Source of the DNA: DATBGZ01 sp036557785
GTDB taxonomy: Bacteria; Actinomycetota; Actinomycetes; Mycobacteriales; Micromonosporaceae
Assembly (NCBI GenBank): GCA_036557785.1
Contig: DATBGZ010000091.1
Span: forward strand, 1 to 52,564
Direction of reading: 5' to 3'
Length of the DNA stretch: 52,564 nt
Shown here one piece after another: positions 1 to 8,037 of this stretch. The translations under genes were made by a program, and so were the position numbers. Each line of letters starts with the position of its first letter. The first letter of the stretch is position 1. The notes under the pieces are model-generated. The model saw nothing but the letters and a program-made list of their open reading frames with translations. It had not been told where the DNA came from and ran no database searches.

Positions 1-581
1 GTCGCGAGTTCGTACATGGTCGCACCCAGCCCGTACAGATCGGCCCGACCGTCCCCCGAATGTCCCGTGCGCCCGGTCTGCTCTGGTGCAAGATACGGCA
101 GCGTCCCAACGATCTCACTGGGCTGTGTGAAGTCGGACCGCAGCTCGGCGACTGTCGTCGCGAGGGCGAAGTCGATGAGATACGGTCGCTGCCCACCGTC
201 GGCGAGCAGGATGTTACCAGGGCTGATATCTCGATGGATCACGCCCCGCCAGTGCATCGCCGCCACAGCTCGCGCCAGTTCGAGCATGAGAGGTGCCATC
301 CGCGCGCGACCGAGTGGGGTTGCGAGCGACGAGAGGGGTTCTCCGTGAACGTCCTCGAACAGGATGGAACCCGCGTTTGGTTGCGCCGGTGTGAGCTGCA
401 CGATGTAGGGCACGCCCGACAATCGATGCAGCAGCGACACCTCGTGGCTGACCCGCTCCTCGCGATCCGGCCCCAGCAGCTCCTTGCGGATTACGCTGTG
501 GCCACCGGGCATCCGGTGCCGAGCGACCCGCGTGTGCTCACTCTCGCTCAGGACTTCGACCTGGACGGGGACCGAACCCAT
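1..581 (-). CDS. Serine/threonine protein kinase, N-terminal part (runs off left edge)
   Basis: The minus strand reads openly from an ATG at 581 to the window edge, giving 193 residues of a Hanks-type kinase domain. Visible landmarks are a candidate ATP-binding lysine (Lys33, in VIRKELLG), the catalytic loop HRDISPGN at about 116-123, an activation segment starting DFA (137-139) where DFG is usual, GTLPYLAPEQTGR at about 159-171, and DLYGLGATMYELA at the edge. The APEQTGR and GLGATMYEL wording is typical of large multidomain signalling kinases that carry an AAA-type ATPase, and often GAF and histidine-kinase domains, after the kinase. That is family knowledge; the rest of this gene is outside the window. 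The substrate is unknown. The DFA substitution replaces the small glycine of the Mg-binding motif but keeps the metal-binding Asp, so activity is plausible. Confidence 0.85.
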   Translation of the reverse strand, partial: MGSVPVQVEVLSESEHTRVARHRMPGGHSVIRKELLGPDREERVSHEVSLLHRLSGVPYIVQLTPAQPNAGSILFEDVHGEPLSSLATPLGRARMAPLMLELARAVAAMHWRGVIHRDISPGNILLADGGQRPYLIDFALATTVAELRSDFTQPSEIVGTLPYLAPEQTGRTGHSGDGRADLYGLGATMYELA

Positions 582-1073
582 AGTCCTTGTCTACACCGAG
601 CCCGGCCGTCGGGCGGGAGACCCGGCGAGTAACGACGGCCCCGACGTGCTCGCACCGACACACCGGCCACTGCCGTACCGGCCCGGCCATGACGCCTTCG
701 ACCAGAGCACCGGCGCGGCGCTGGTGATCGCATCGGCTTGCTCGTCGCTGTGGTCGCTCGACATCGGGGGCCACCCTGGCACTCCGGGCATCGAACACCC
801 CACCTATTTGCACGAGTTCGTCGAGACGCGGGTCCCCGCGACAGCCGGGCCCGCAGGCGACGGCGGTCGCTAGCCCGCGAACCCGCGTGCGGAAGCCTTG
901 CATTTTCGCTAACGACGGTTAATGATATTCGACGACGGGTACATGCACCCCGAACGCCGGCGCGATCGCCTGCGCCGACGAGGTGCCGACCGATCGAGGA
1001 GGTCAACCATGGTCGACAAGAGCCCGCGACCCGTGGACGGTCCGCCGTCGCCGAACGAACAAGGAGGGCGACC
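582..1073. other. Intergenic region with a possible gene remnant and promoter
   Basis: About 490 bases lie between the divergent kinase and propeller genes. A plus-strand frame from a GTG near 646 to a stop at 873 has GC-rich third positions and a protein-like composition, but no Shine-Dalgarno sequence and no family I recognise. It may be a short hypothetical gene or a decayed fragment. A TTGCAT at 898-903 followed about 16 bases later by TAATGA could be a weak promoter for the propeller gene, whose ribosome site AAGGAGG is at 1061-1067. Nothing else was seen. Confidence 0.3.
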
Positions 1074-2201
1074 ATGAGGTCGAGGCGCCTGGCGACGGTC
1101 ATCGCTGTGGCCGGCACGGTCACGCTGCTGATCGCCAGCCCCGCGTATGCGCTGGGGTGGACCACAGTGCCCAGCCCCAACGAGATACCGGGCGACAACT
1201 ACCTGTACGGCGCGGACGCGTCCAGCGCGAGCAATGTCTGGGCGGTGGGAGTGGTCTATCCCCCGACTGGCGGTAACTTCCACGCCCTGGCGTTACGGTA
1301 CGACGGGACGGCCTGGCAATCCGTCTCGCACACCGGCCTACCGGGCAACGAGACGCTCCACGGCGTGGACGCGGTCTCCGCGACCGATGTGTGGGCGGTG
1401 GGTGATCGCCGCGGCGGGATCTTCAGCTACGGCACGCTGGCCGCCCACTGGAACGGGACGACGTGGACGCCCGAGACCACGCCGAACGGCAACCCGAGCG
1501 GCTTCAATCACCTGTACGGCGTGGCAGCCGCGGGTGGCACGGTATGGGCGGTCGGCAACTATGTCGACCCGAGCTCATCGACCAACCGGCTCAAGCTGAT
1601 CCTCCAGCGCACGGGCGGTAGCTGGCATGTCTCGGCGGCACCGGTCGTGGCAACATACGAGAGTCTCTCGGCCATGGACGCCACCGGCTCGTCGGATGCC
1701 TGGGCGGTCGGCTCGGCCACGAGCAACATCGAGAGCGCGCCGCAGGTGCCGCTCGCCTTGCACTGGAACGGCACCCGTTGGACTTCGATGACGGTGCCAG
1801 CACCGGCGGGCACCGCGCTGACCGGGGTCGATGAGCGCACACCCAGCGATGTCTGGGCGGTCGGCTCGTCCACGAACAGCTCCGCAACGCAGCCGTTCGT
1901 CGCGCACTTCGACGGTACTTCATGGCATAGCGTGCCCACGCCGACCTTGGCTGGCGGCGGTGAGCTCACCGATGTGGTTGCGCTGTCCGCATCCACTGCC
2001 GTCGCGGTCGGCCGATCCAACGGCGCCGCGCTGATCCTGCGCTGGAACGGGACCGCGTGGACCCGTGATGGCACCCCAGCGTTCTCCAACCCGTATCTCA
2101 CCGGCGCGGCCGCGGGTGGTTCCGGTGCGGTCTGGGCGATCGGGTACAGCTTCGCGTTCAACGCGTACGCGAACCGGACGCTGACTATGCTCGGGTCGTG
2201 A
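1074..2201 (+). CDS. Secreted beta-propeller-like protein with WAVG repeats
   Basis: The protein has 375 residues. The ATG at 1074 is chosen because a strong AAGGAGG lies at 1061-1067 and because it begins a classical signal peptide (MRSRRLATV, hydrophobic core, cleavage near PAYALG). The mature protein repeats a unit built around S-A-S-N/D-V-W-A-V-G, then A-L-R/H-W-N/Y-D/N-G-T-x-W, at roughly 50-60 residue intervals. I count about six to seven such blades. This pattern is known in secreted actinobacterial propeller or galactose-oxidase-like proteins of unknown role. No catalytic motif is visible. It is probably an exported binding or scaffold protein. It is monocistronic and ends at a large hairpin shared with the convergent sigma factor gene. 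Confidence 0.8.
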   Translation: MRSRRLATVIAVAGTVTLLIASPAYALGWTTVPSPNEIPGDNYLYGADASSASNVWAVGVVYPPTGGNFHALALRYDGTAWQSVSHTGLPGNETLHGVDAVSATDVWAVGDRRGGIFSYGTLAAHWNGTTWTPETTPNGNPSGFNHLYGVAAAGGTVWAVGNYVDPSSSTNRLKLILQRTGGSWHVSAAPVVATYESLSAMDATGSSDAWAVGSATSNIESAPQVPLALHWNGTRWTSMTVPAPAGTALTGVDERTPSDVWAVGSSTNSSATQPFVAHFDGTSWHSVPTPTLAGGGELTDVVALSASTAVAVGRSNGAALILRWNGTAWTRDGTPAFSNPYLTGAAAGGSGAVWAIGYSFAFNAYANRTLTMLGS

Positions 2202-2207
2202 CCCTGG

Positions 2208-2281
2208 GCTGCGCCCTGAGGTTGTCCATGGCGGTGCGTTCGGCTTCGGGCCGCCGTCCAGAGAGGACCTCAGGGCGCAGC
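2208..2281. terminator. Bidirectional terminator, long inverted repeat
   Basis: GCTGCGCCCTGAGGT at 2208-2222 is exactly complementary to ACCTCAGGGCGCAGC at 2267-2281, a perfect 15-bp stem. The 44-base interior contains a smaller GGCGG/CCGCC hairpin. It sits between the stops of the convergent propeller (2201) and sigma factor (2315) genes. No T-tract is evident, as is common in high-GC actinobacteria. Confidence 0.75.
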
Positions 2282-2314
2282 ACGTCCTCCACCATGTCCT
2301 GAGCTGAAGCGCGG

Positions 2315-3394
2315 TCAGTCCAGGTAGTCGCGCAGCGCCTGGGAGCGCGCCGGATGACGCAGTTTGCTCATCGTCTTCGACTCGATCTGCCGGATGCGTT
2401 CGCGGGTCACCCCGTACACCTGGCCTATCTCGTCGAGGGTCCGCGGCCGCCCGTCGCCGAGCCCGAACCGCAGCCGGATCACCCCGGCCTCCCGCACCGA
2501 CAGGGTCAGCAGCACCTGCTGCAACTGGTCCTGCAGCAGCGCGAACTCGACCGCCTCGGTGGCCACCACGGCCCCGCAGTCCTCGATGAAGTCGCCGAAC
2601 TGGCTATCGCCGCCCTCGCCCATGGACTGGTCCAGCGAGATCGGCGCCCGCGCATACTGCTGGATCTCCACCACTTTCTCGGGCGTCAGGTCCATCGCGG
2701 TCGCCAGCTCCATCGCGGTCGGCTCGCGACCGAGGTCCTGCAGCAGCCCACGCTGCAGGCGACCCAGCTTGTTCAGCATCTCGACCATGTGCACCGGGAT
2801 CCGGATGGTGCGCGCCTGGTCTGCCAACGCCCGGGTGATCGCCTGCCGAATCCACCACGTCGCGTACGTCGAGAACTTATAGCCCTTCACGTAGTCGAAT
2901 TTCTCAACCGCGCGGATCAGGCCCAGATTGCCCTCCTGGATCAGGTCGAGGAAGGCCATGCCGCTGCCGCTGTAGCGCTTGGCGATGCTGACCACCAGCC
3001 GCAGGTTCGCCGCTACCAACTGGTCCCGTGCCCGCTGGCCATCTCGCGACACCCAGCCCAGGTCGCGGCGCATCGATGTACTGAGCTGCTCGCCTTCCGC
3101 TGCAGATCTACGGATGCGCTCCGATGCATAGAGCCCGCACTCGATCCGCTTGGCGAGGTCAACCTCCTGCTCGGCGTTGAGCAGCGGGATCCTCCCGATC
3201 TGCCTCAAGTAGGCTCGAACAGAGTCCCCGAACGCTGACGCCTCAGTGTCGTGCCGGGCCGGTTGCGCCTCGGGCTCTTCCGCATCATCGACGTAGTCAG
3301 AACCGTCGGCGTCGACCATGGCCGCACCGGTCGGTGACCGTGCCCCGCCAGCTGCCTCGCCGCTGTGCACGCTGTTGAGCCTACGCCGTGACAC
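2315..3394 (-). CDS. RNA polymerase sigma factor, SigA/HrdB-like (group 1 or 2)
   Basis: The 359-residue protein carries sigma-70 region 1.2 (DSVRAYLRQIGRIPLLNAEQ), region 2 (NLRLVVSIAKRY, DLIQEGNLGLIRAVEKFDY, FSTYATWWIRQAI), region 3, and a region 4 helix-turn-helix (TLDEIGQVYGVTRERIRQIE). The recognition helix is that of primary sigma factors, so it should recognise TTGAC/TATAAT-type promoters. It is short for a housekeeping HrdB/SigA, which usually has a long acidic N-terminal extension, so a group 2 (HrdA/HrdD-like, stress or stationary) factor is the better guess. The start is uncertain: GTG 3394 gives the longest frame and ATG 3319 (MVDADGSD) is an alternative; neither has a clear ribosome site. 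No anti-sigma gene is adjacent. Confidence 0.9.
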   Translation of the reverse strand: MSRRRLNSVHSGEAAGGARSPTGAAMVDADGSDYVDDAEEPEAQPARHDTEASAFGDSVRAYLRQIGRIPLLNAEQEVDLAKRIECGLYASERIRRSAAEGEQLSTSMRRDLGWVSRDGQRARDQLVAANLRLVVSIAKRYSGSGMAFLDLIQEGNLGLIRAVEKFDYVKGYKFSTYATWWIRQAITRALADQARTIRIPVHMVEMLNKLGRLQRGLLQDLGREPTAMELATAMDLTPEKVVEIQQYARAPISLDQSMGEGGDSQFGDFIEDCGAVVATEAVEFALLQDQLQQVLLTLSVREAGVIRLRFGLGDGRPRTLDEIGQVYGVTRERIRQIESKTMSKLRHPARSQALRDYLD

Positions 3395-3633
3395 TTGTCG
3401 TGCGAACCCTCGAACCGACTCGAACCACGCCGGCCACGGCCCGCACCTTGCCTCGAATGGAAAGCTCTTCAGGGCTCACCGGTCGACTTCGGCCACGGCG
3501 CCGAGTCGTCAACCGGCTGCTAACGTTGGTACTGCGCAGGTCGTGATGAGCGCGCACCACAGTCAGGATGGGCCGCATTCCCCGGCGACGCGGCAAAGTC
3601 TTCACCCTGCCGAGTCATCGAAGGGTCTCTCTC

Positions 3634-4695
3634 ATGGCCGATAGGTCTGACGTACGTTCGGGCGGGACCAGCACCGCCACCATCGACACACCTCGGGGCA
3701 GCGAGTACGCTGTCCTGCTCCGTCAGGTGAAGGCCGCCGGTTTGCTGGACCGGCGCTCCGCCTACTACGTCACGAAGATGGTCGTCATGGGCGCTGCGCT
3801 GCTCGCCGGGGGTGTCGTCTTCATCCGCCTGGGCGACTCGTGGTGGCAGCTCATCCTCGCCGCGTTCCTGGCAACGGTCTTCGCCCAGCTCGGCTTCATC
3901 GGACACGACGCCGGACACCGACAGATCTTCCGGACGGGACGTGCCAACTACCTGGTCGGGATCCTGCACGCCAACCTGGCGATCGGCCTGAGCTACGGCT
4001 GGTGGGTCGACAAACACAACCGGCACCACGCCCACCCCAATCACGAAGACCATGACCCGGACGTCAATATCCGTGCGTTGGCCTTCACGACAGGCCAGGC
4101 GCGCGCGAAGACAGGGGTTGGCCGCTTCATCGTCCGACGTCAGCGTTACCTGTTCGTGCCGCTGCTCTTGCTCGAGGCGATCCAGCTACACGTATCCAGC
4201 GTCCGGGCCCTCGTGCGGTGTCGGTCGCGACACCGCACCACCGAGATCACGCTGCTGGCCCTGCACGTCGTCGGTTACCTCACCCTGCTCCTGACCGTGC
4301 TGCCTCCGCTGAAGGCGCTCGTGTTCCTGGTCGTCCACCAAGGGCTGTTCGGCCTCTACCTCGGCATGTCCTTCGCCCCCAATCACAAGGGCATGCCCGT
4401 GCTGACCGCAAACGAGGAGACGGACTACCTGCGTCGCCAGGTACTCACTTCGCGCAATGTCCACGGCAGCTGGCTGACCGACTTCCTGCTCGGCGGACTC
4501 AACTACCAGATCGAACATCACCTATTTCCGTCCATGCCGCGGCCCAACCTGCGACGCTCACAGTCGCTCATCCGCTCGTTCTGCCGGGAGCACGGCGTCT
4601 CCTACCTGGAGACGTCACTGTTCGCCTCCTATACCCAAGCGCTGCGCCACCTCCACGACGTCGGCCGGCTCCTGCGGGCACCGGCCCCCGGCTGA
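3634..4695 (+). CDS. Membrane fatty acid desaturase (acyl-lipid/acyl-CoA type)
   Basis: This is a 353-residue di-iron membrane desaturase. The three histidine boxes are visible: GHDAGHR (about residue 90), HNRHHAHPN (about 127) and NYQIEHHLFP (about 290), with paired hydrophobic segments between them. The QxxHH third box is shared with front-end (delta-6-like) desaturases and with actinobacterial DesA3-type enzymes, although no fused cytochrome b5 domain is present. It would introduce a double bond into membrane acyl chains using O2 and an external reductant. ATG 3634 is preferred because an AGGG lies 10 bases upstream and because the 22 extra residues from 3568 do not resemble family N-termini. 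The nearby cold-shock gene makes a role in cold adaptation of the membrane plausible, but no shared regulation is visible. Confidence 0.9.
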   Translation: MADRSDVRSGGTSTATIDTPRGSEYAVLLRQVKAAGLLDRRSAYYVTKMVVMGAALLAGGVVFIRLGDSWWQLILAAFLATVFAQLGFIGHDAGHRQIFRTGRANYLVGILHANLAIGLSYGWWVDKHNRHHAHPNHEDHDPDVNIRALAFTTGQARAKTGVGRFIVRRQRYLFVPLLLLEAIQLHVSSVRALVRCRSRHRTTEITLLALHVVGYLTLLLTVLPPLKALVFLVVHQGLFGLYLGMSFAPNHKGMPVLTANEETDYLRRQVLTSRNVHGSWLTDFLLGGLNYQIEHHLFPSMPRPNLRRSQSLIRSFCREHGVSYLETSLFASYTQALRHLHDVGRLLRAPAPG

Positions 4696-4744
4696 CCGCG
4701 CGTCGAGCCATCCAGCCACCAACCGCTGGCGGCCCGTGCTAAAG

Positions 4745-4776
4745 TTGCCCGGTTGCAGTGACGATTCTCGTATACT
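4745..4776 (+). promoter_or_regulatory. Probable promoter of the cold-shock gene with long 5' leader
   Basis: A near-consensus -10 hexamer TATACT lies at 4771-4776. A TTGCCC at 4745-4750 is a candidate -35 but gives a long 20-base spacer. Transcription from here would leave about 120 untranslated bases before the ATG at 4904, a layout familiar from cold-shock mRNAs whose leaders respond to temperature. Confidence 0.45.
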
Positions 4777-4903
4777 TTGCCTTGGCGGCAGCATCGCGCT
4801 TGGTGAGTATGGTCCCAGGCGTTTCGATTCTTGGACATCACGTTGATCACCACGGCAACGCGGTTCGCACGGTGCGCACCGCAACTGGTTTCAAGGAGCC
4901 AAC

Positions 4904-5107
4904 GTGGCAACAGGTACGGTCAAGTGGTTCAACGCTGACAAGGGCTTTGGCTTCATCACGCCCGACGACGGCAGTGGCGACGTGTTCGCCCACTTCTCGG
5001 CGATCAGCAGCAGCGGGTTCCGTAGCCTCGAGGAGAACCAGCGGGTCAGCTTCACGATCACGCAGGGCGCGAAGGGCCCACAGGCGACGGACATCAAGAC
5101 CCTGTAA
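4904..5107 (+). CDS. cspA: Cold-shock protein, CspA family
   Basis: This is a 67-residue single cold-shock domain, full length for the family. It shows GTVKWFNADKGFGFI (RNP1, about residues 4-18), VFAHFSAI (RNP2, about 27-34) and the closing QGAKGPQATDI segment. It should bind single-stranded RNA or DNA through surface aromatics and act as an RNA chaperone. The start is fixed by AAGGAG eight bases upstream. The gene stands alone between a promoter-like leader and a strong hairpin. Many actinobacteria encode several such proteins, so the cspA symbol is generic rather than orthology-based. Confidence 0.95.
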   Translation: MATGTVKWFNADKGFGFITPDDGSGDVFAHFSAISSSGFRSLEENQRVSFTITQGAKGPQATDIKTL

Positions 5108-5116
5108 GGCCGAGCA

Positions 5117-5149
5117 CAGTGGCCGCCGGCCAACGCGCGGCGGCCACTG
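5117..5149 (+). terminator. Hairpin downstream of the cold-shock gene
   Basis: A 12-bp perfect stem pairs 5117-5128 (CAGTGGCCGCCG) with 5138-5149 around a 9-base loop, starting ten bases after the cspA stop. There is no U-rich tail. Confidence 0.7.
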
Positions 5150-5503
5150 GCCCCGACCGCCCGGCGGCCAGCCGAGCGGCAGGCTCCATTGTGGATATTC
5201 CCGGATCATCGTCGCCGGCGTCGAGTCGACCGGCGGGGACTCGTCCGACACCCTCCGGCGGGTCCATCAGCTCGTGATGACGTTCTCGGCGGTGGTCACT
5301 TCTGCCTCCTTGGATCGCTCAGACGTGTGACCACCACTCAACCTGCCCAGTGAGGGCCGTCGCCCGAGCAATGACGACTCAGATCTGGCGGCGCGGTACC
5401 CCGGCGGGCGGAGAAAGCCGAACCTCCGCGAACGTGGCGTGGTGTCCGGCATTCTTGTCGGCGTGACCGGCGACGCGAGCGACACCCAAGGGCGCGCGCA
5501 CCG
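5150..5503. other. Gene-poor stretch with a tiny minus-strand ORF behind a strong ribosome site
   Basis: No convincing gene fills these 350 bases. On the minus strand an AAGGAGG is followed five bases later by a GTG near 5295 that opens only ten codons (VTTAENVITS) before TGA, with an ATG overlapping the stop (TGATG) and opening a further frame rich in Pro, Gly and Ala. A leader peptide or a very small protein is possible; chance is also possible. No promoter for the downstream EamA-like gene stands out. Confidence 0.25.
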
Positions 5504-6352
5504 GTGATCACGGCCGCAGCTCTGGTCGCGCTGGCCGCGGCCGCGCTCTACGCGCTCTCCGCGGCGCTCGAGCACGAAGCGGCTCGTCGGGAGCGCGAGC
5601 ACGCGGCCTTCGATCCGCGACTGCTGCTGAGACTTGTCCGCCGGCCCCGTTGGCTCGCCGGTGCCGGGGCCGACCTCGGCGGTGCCAGTCTGCAGGGGCT
5701 CGCGCTCACGCTCGGCCCGCTCGCGCTGGTCCAGCCCATCCTGATCAGCAGTCTGATCATGGCGCTGCCGATCCAGGCCCTGATCGCACGCCGTCGGGTG
5801 CGCCGTCACGAACTGACGGCTGTCACTATCGCCGGTACCGGGCTCGCGTCGTTGATCCTCATCGTGGCGCCCCGCCCGGGCATCAACCCGGCCGGTCGAG
5901 CGCTGGCCGCGGCGGCCGCCGCGGTCGTCACGGCCGTGGTCGTGCTGGTGCTCGTGGCGTGGCGCAAACGGGGACAGGTTCGGGCAGTACTGCTCGGCAT
6001 CGCCACCGGAGCGCTCTTCGGCCTGGGTGCCTCGCTGGCGAAGGCCTGCCTGATCCGTCTCGGTCACGACCCGCTCGGCCTCTTTGCCAGCTGGGAGATC
6101 TACGCGTTTGTCGTGGTCGAGATCGCCGCGCTCACCCTCAACCAGAACGCCTTCCAGGCCGGGCGGCTCGCCGGCTCGCTGACCGGCATCACGCTGCTCG
6201 ACCCGCTGGTCAGCACGACGATCGGGGTCGCGGTGTTCCAAGAGGTGTTGGCGCTCGGTGGGGCCCGCACGATCGCGACGGTCATCGCCGCGCTCGTCAC
6301 CGTATGGGGAATCTGGCTGGCGAGCTCGGCGCGCTCGGCCGCAGCGCGTTAG
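5504..6352 (+). CDS. EamA/DMT-family membrane transporter
   Basis: The 282-residue protein begins with GTG at 5504 and is predicted to have about nine to ten membrane spans. An N-terminal half containing LGPLALVQPILISSLIMALPIQALIARR is followed by a second half containing GIATGALFGLGASLAKA and GITLLDPLVSTTIGVAVFQE. The LxxVQP and D/E-P-L-x-S-x-x-x-G signatures are those of the drug/metabolite transporter superfamily, in the group annotated as DMT or magnesium-transporter-NIPA-like. The substrate cannot be deduced. The 3' end overlaps the convergent DUF1905 gene by four bases, so both share the stop region. Confidence 0.8.
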   Translation: MITAAALVALAAAALYALSAALEHEAARREREHAAFDPRLLLRLVRRPRWLAGAGADLGGASLQGLALTLGPLALVQPILISSLIMALPIQALIARRRVRRHELTAVTIAGTGLASLILIVAPRPGINPAGRALAAAAAAVVTAVVVLVLVAWRKRGQVRAVLLGIATGALFGLGASLAKACLIRLGHDPLGLFASWEIYAFVVVEIAALTLNQNAFQAGRLAGSLTGITLLDPLVSTTIGVAVFQEVLALGGARTIATVIAALVTVWGIWLASSARSAAAR

Positions 6353-6816
6353 GGCCGCTGTTTGATTCCCGCATCCAGAAGTTTGACCATCTCGCTGATC
6401 CGCTCGGCCCGTAGTTGCGGGCGACGTTTCGTCGCGTCGATCCAGCGCAGGTAGCCCTTGCGGTAGAACTGGGCGAGCGAGTCGAAGAACGCGCCCGCAC
6501 GGGGGTTGTCGTTCAGCGCGGAGGCGATGTCGTCGGCCAGATCGTCGCGTTGGGGTCCTTCGGGGCTGATCTCGACCGTAACGGTGCCGCCGAGGGTGAG
6601 GGCGTGGCAGTCACGCAGCCAGGCGGGCCCGAGGACGAATCCGCGCTCGCCGTCGTGGGCCTCGATCGTGGTGCGGACACGGACACCGTTGATGGTGCCC
6701 GTGACGTGGTGCCGTGTCTTGGGACGCCAGACCAGGTCGGGATCGAACGGCACGCGCACAAATGCGTGGCCCCGAGGCGCGGACACGATCGTGGCGGTGA
6801 AGCGCTGCGGCTGCAC
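6349..6816 (-). CDS. DUF1905 and YdeI/OmpD-associated domain protein
   Basis: The protein has 155 residues. The first ~90 match the DUF1905 fold, with VPFDPDLVWRPKTRHHVTGTINGVRVRT and GPAWLRDCHALTLGGTVTVEI. The C-terminal ~55 residues match the YdeI/OmpD-associated (bacteriocin-protection) domain: F-x-S-L-x-x-x-Y-R-K-G-Y-L-R-W-I-D-x-x-K-R, then R-x-E-R-I-x-E-M-V. Both assignments rest on family recognition. Function is unresolved, and homologues are widespread in soil bacteria. It is a stand-alone gene read toward the EamA-like transporter. Confidence 0.8.
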   Translation of the reverse strand: MQPQRFTATIVSAPRGHAFVRVPFDPDLVWRPKTRHHVTGTINGVRVRTTIEAHDGERGFVLGPAWLRDCHALTLGGTVTVEISPEGPQRDDLADDIASALNDNPRAGAFFDSLAQFYRKGYLRWIDATKRRPQLRAERISEMVKLLDAGIKQRP

Positions 6817-6960
6817 GGCTCGATCCTGCCACGTTCACCGTAGGGAGGCGAGTTGGCCGGCGCCGTGTTGGGCATCCTCCGCAGTACGTGCGGCAAACCA
6901 CTGGCCATCGATTGCCTGCTGCCGCCGTACGCTGGCGGCAGCCGGAATCAGGGTGGATGC

Positions 6961-8037
6961 ATGGTTGCTGCGTGGGCCGGGCGGTTGCCCCGAGGGCTTC
7001 GGCGGACACTGTCGGTTGCGGCGTGCGTGGCTTGTGCCGCGGCGATGCTGACCGGATCGTCCGCGGTCGACGCGGTCCCTCGCATGCCATACCGGGTGCT
7101 GCAGCTGAACCTCTGCAACAGCGGAATCGCCGGCTGCTATAGCGGTCGCGCGGTGGCCCAGGCCGCCATCGTCATCGGTGGCCAGGCGCCCGATGTGGTC
7201 ACGCTCAATGAGATCTGCCGCGACGACCTCGTCCCACTGGCCCACGCACTCGCCGACGGGCACCCGAACGGGACGGTGGTATCGGCGTTCGCGGCCGCGC
7301 TCGACCGCCGCACCGGTGGTGATTTCCGCTGCCGCAATGGCGAGTCCTACGGCATTGGCGTGCTGATGCACACCGCGGCGCAGCATCCCTCATACATGAC
7401 GCGGAGCGGGATCTATCCCGTTCAGGACACCAGCGATCCCGAGGTGCGAGTGTGGTTGTGTGTCCGGGTCGCCGCCGCCGTGGACGCCTGCACCACACAC
7501 CTGGCCAACACCAACCAGACGGTCGCGCTCACCCAGTGTCGCTACCTGCTGAACGTGGCGGTCCCCGCGCAGTGGCGCACGCATGGGTACCAGCCGGCTG
7601 TCGTCGGCGGCGACCTGAATCTTCGGTACGGTGCGGCACCGGATGTGCGGACCTGCGTGCCGCCCGGCTACCTGCGCCGCGACGATGGCGACGTCCAACA
7701 CGTCCTGGCGACGACGGACTTCACCATAGGCGCGAGCACAACCCTCGATATGGCAGGGACCACGGACCATCTCGGCCTGCTGGTCACGCTGGTCCCACTC
7801 CATGCCGGCTCAGGTCCGCCGTCGGGGGCTGCCGCTTGCGGACCACCAGCGTCGCGACGCAGAGGTCCGGCTCGACGAACGGGTCCAGCCGTTGGGTGTC
7901 GACGGGTGCGTCGATGCCCGCGAGCAGGCCCTGCATCAGTCCCAGGTGGACGGAGCACACCACGCTTGGGTGGGCCTGGGCTGTCTCGCGGAACGGGCAG
8001 TGGTGCAACAGAACGCGCCGTCGGCGTGCAGTGGTGA
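6961..8037 (+). CDS. Secreted endonuclease/exonuclease/phosphatase-fold enzyme with an antisense-overlapping tail
   Basis: The protein has 358 residues from ATG 6961. The N-terminus is an export signal (LPRGLRRTLSVAACVACAAA then GSSAVDA). The EEP fold is complete: LQLNLCNS (Asn of motif 1), VTLNEIC (catalytic Glu), VVGGDLN (Asp/Asn pair) and TDHLGLLV (Asp-His). It should be an extracellular Mg-dependent phosphodiesterase or nuclease; eight cysteines in the mature domain suggest disulfides. The fold ends near base 7800, yet the frame continues about 80 Arg/Pro/Gly-rich residues across the 3' part of the opposite-strand regulator gene. That tail is probably not functional protein and may reflect loss of the original stop. 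Confidence 0.75.
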   Translation: MVAAWAGRLPRGLRRTLSVAACVACAAAMLTGSSAVDAVPRMPYRVLQLNLCNSGIAGCYSGRAVAQAAIVIGGQAPDVVTLNEICRDDLVPLAHALADGHPNGTVVSAFAAALDRRTGGDFRCRNGESYGIGVLMHTAAQHPSYMTRSGIYPVQDTSDPEVRVWLCVRVAAAVDACTTHLANTNQTVALTQCRYLLNVAVPAQWRTHGYQPAVVGGDLNLRYGAAPDVRTCVPPGYLRRDDGDVQHVLATTDFTIGASTTLDMAGTTDHLGLLVTLVPLHAGSGPPSGAAACGPPASRRRGPARRTGPAVGCRRVRRCPRAGPASVPGGRSTPRLGGPGLSRGTGSGATERAVGVQW

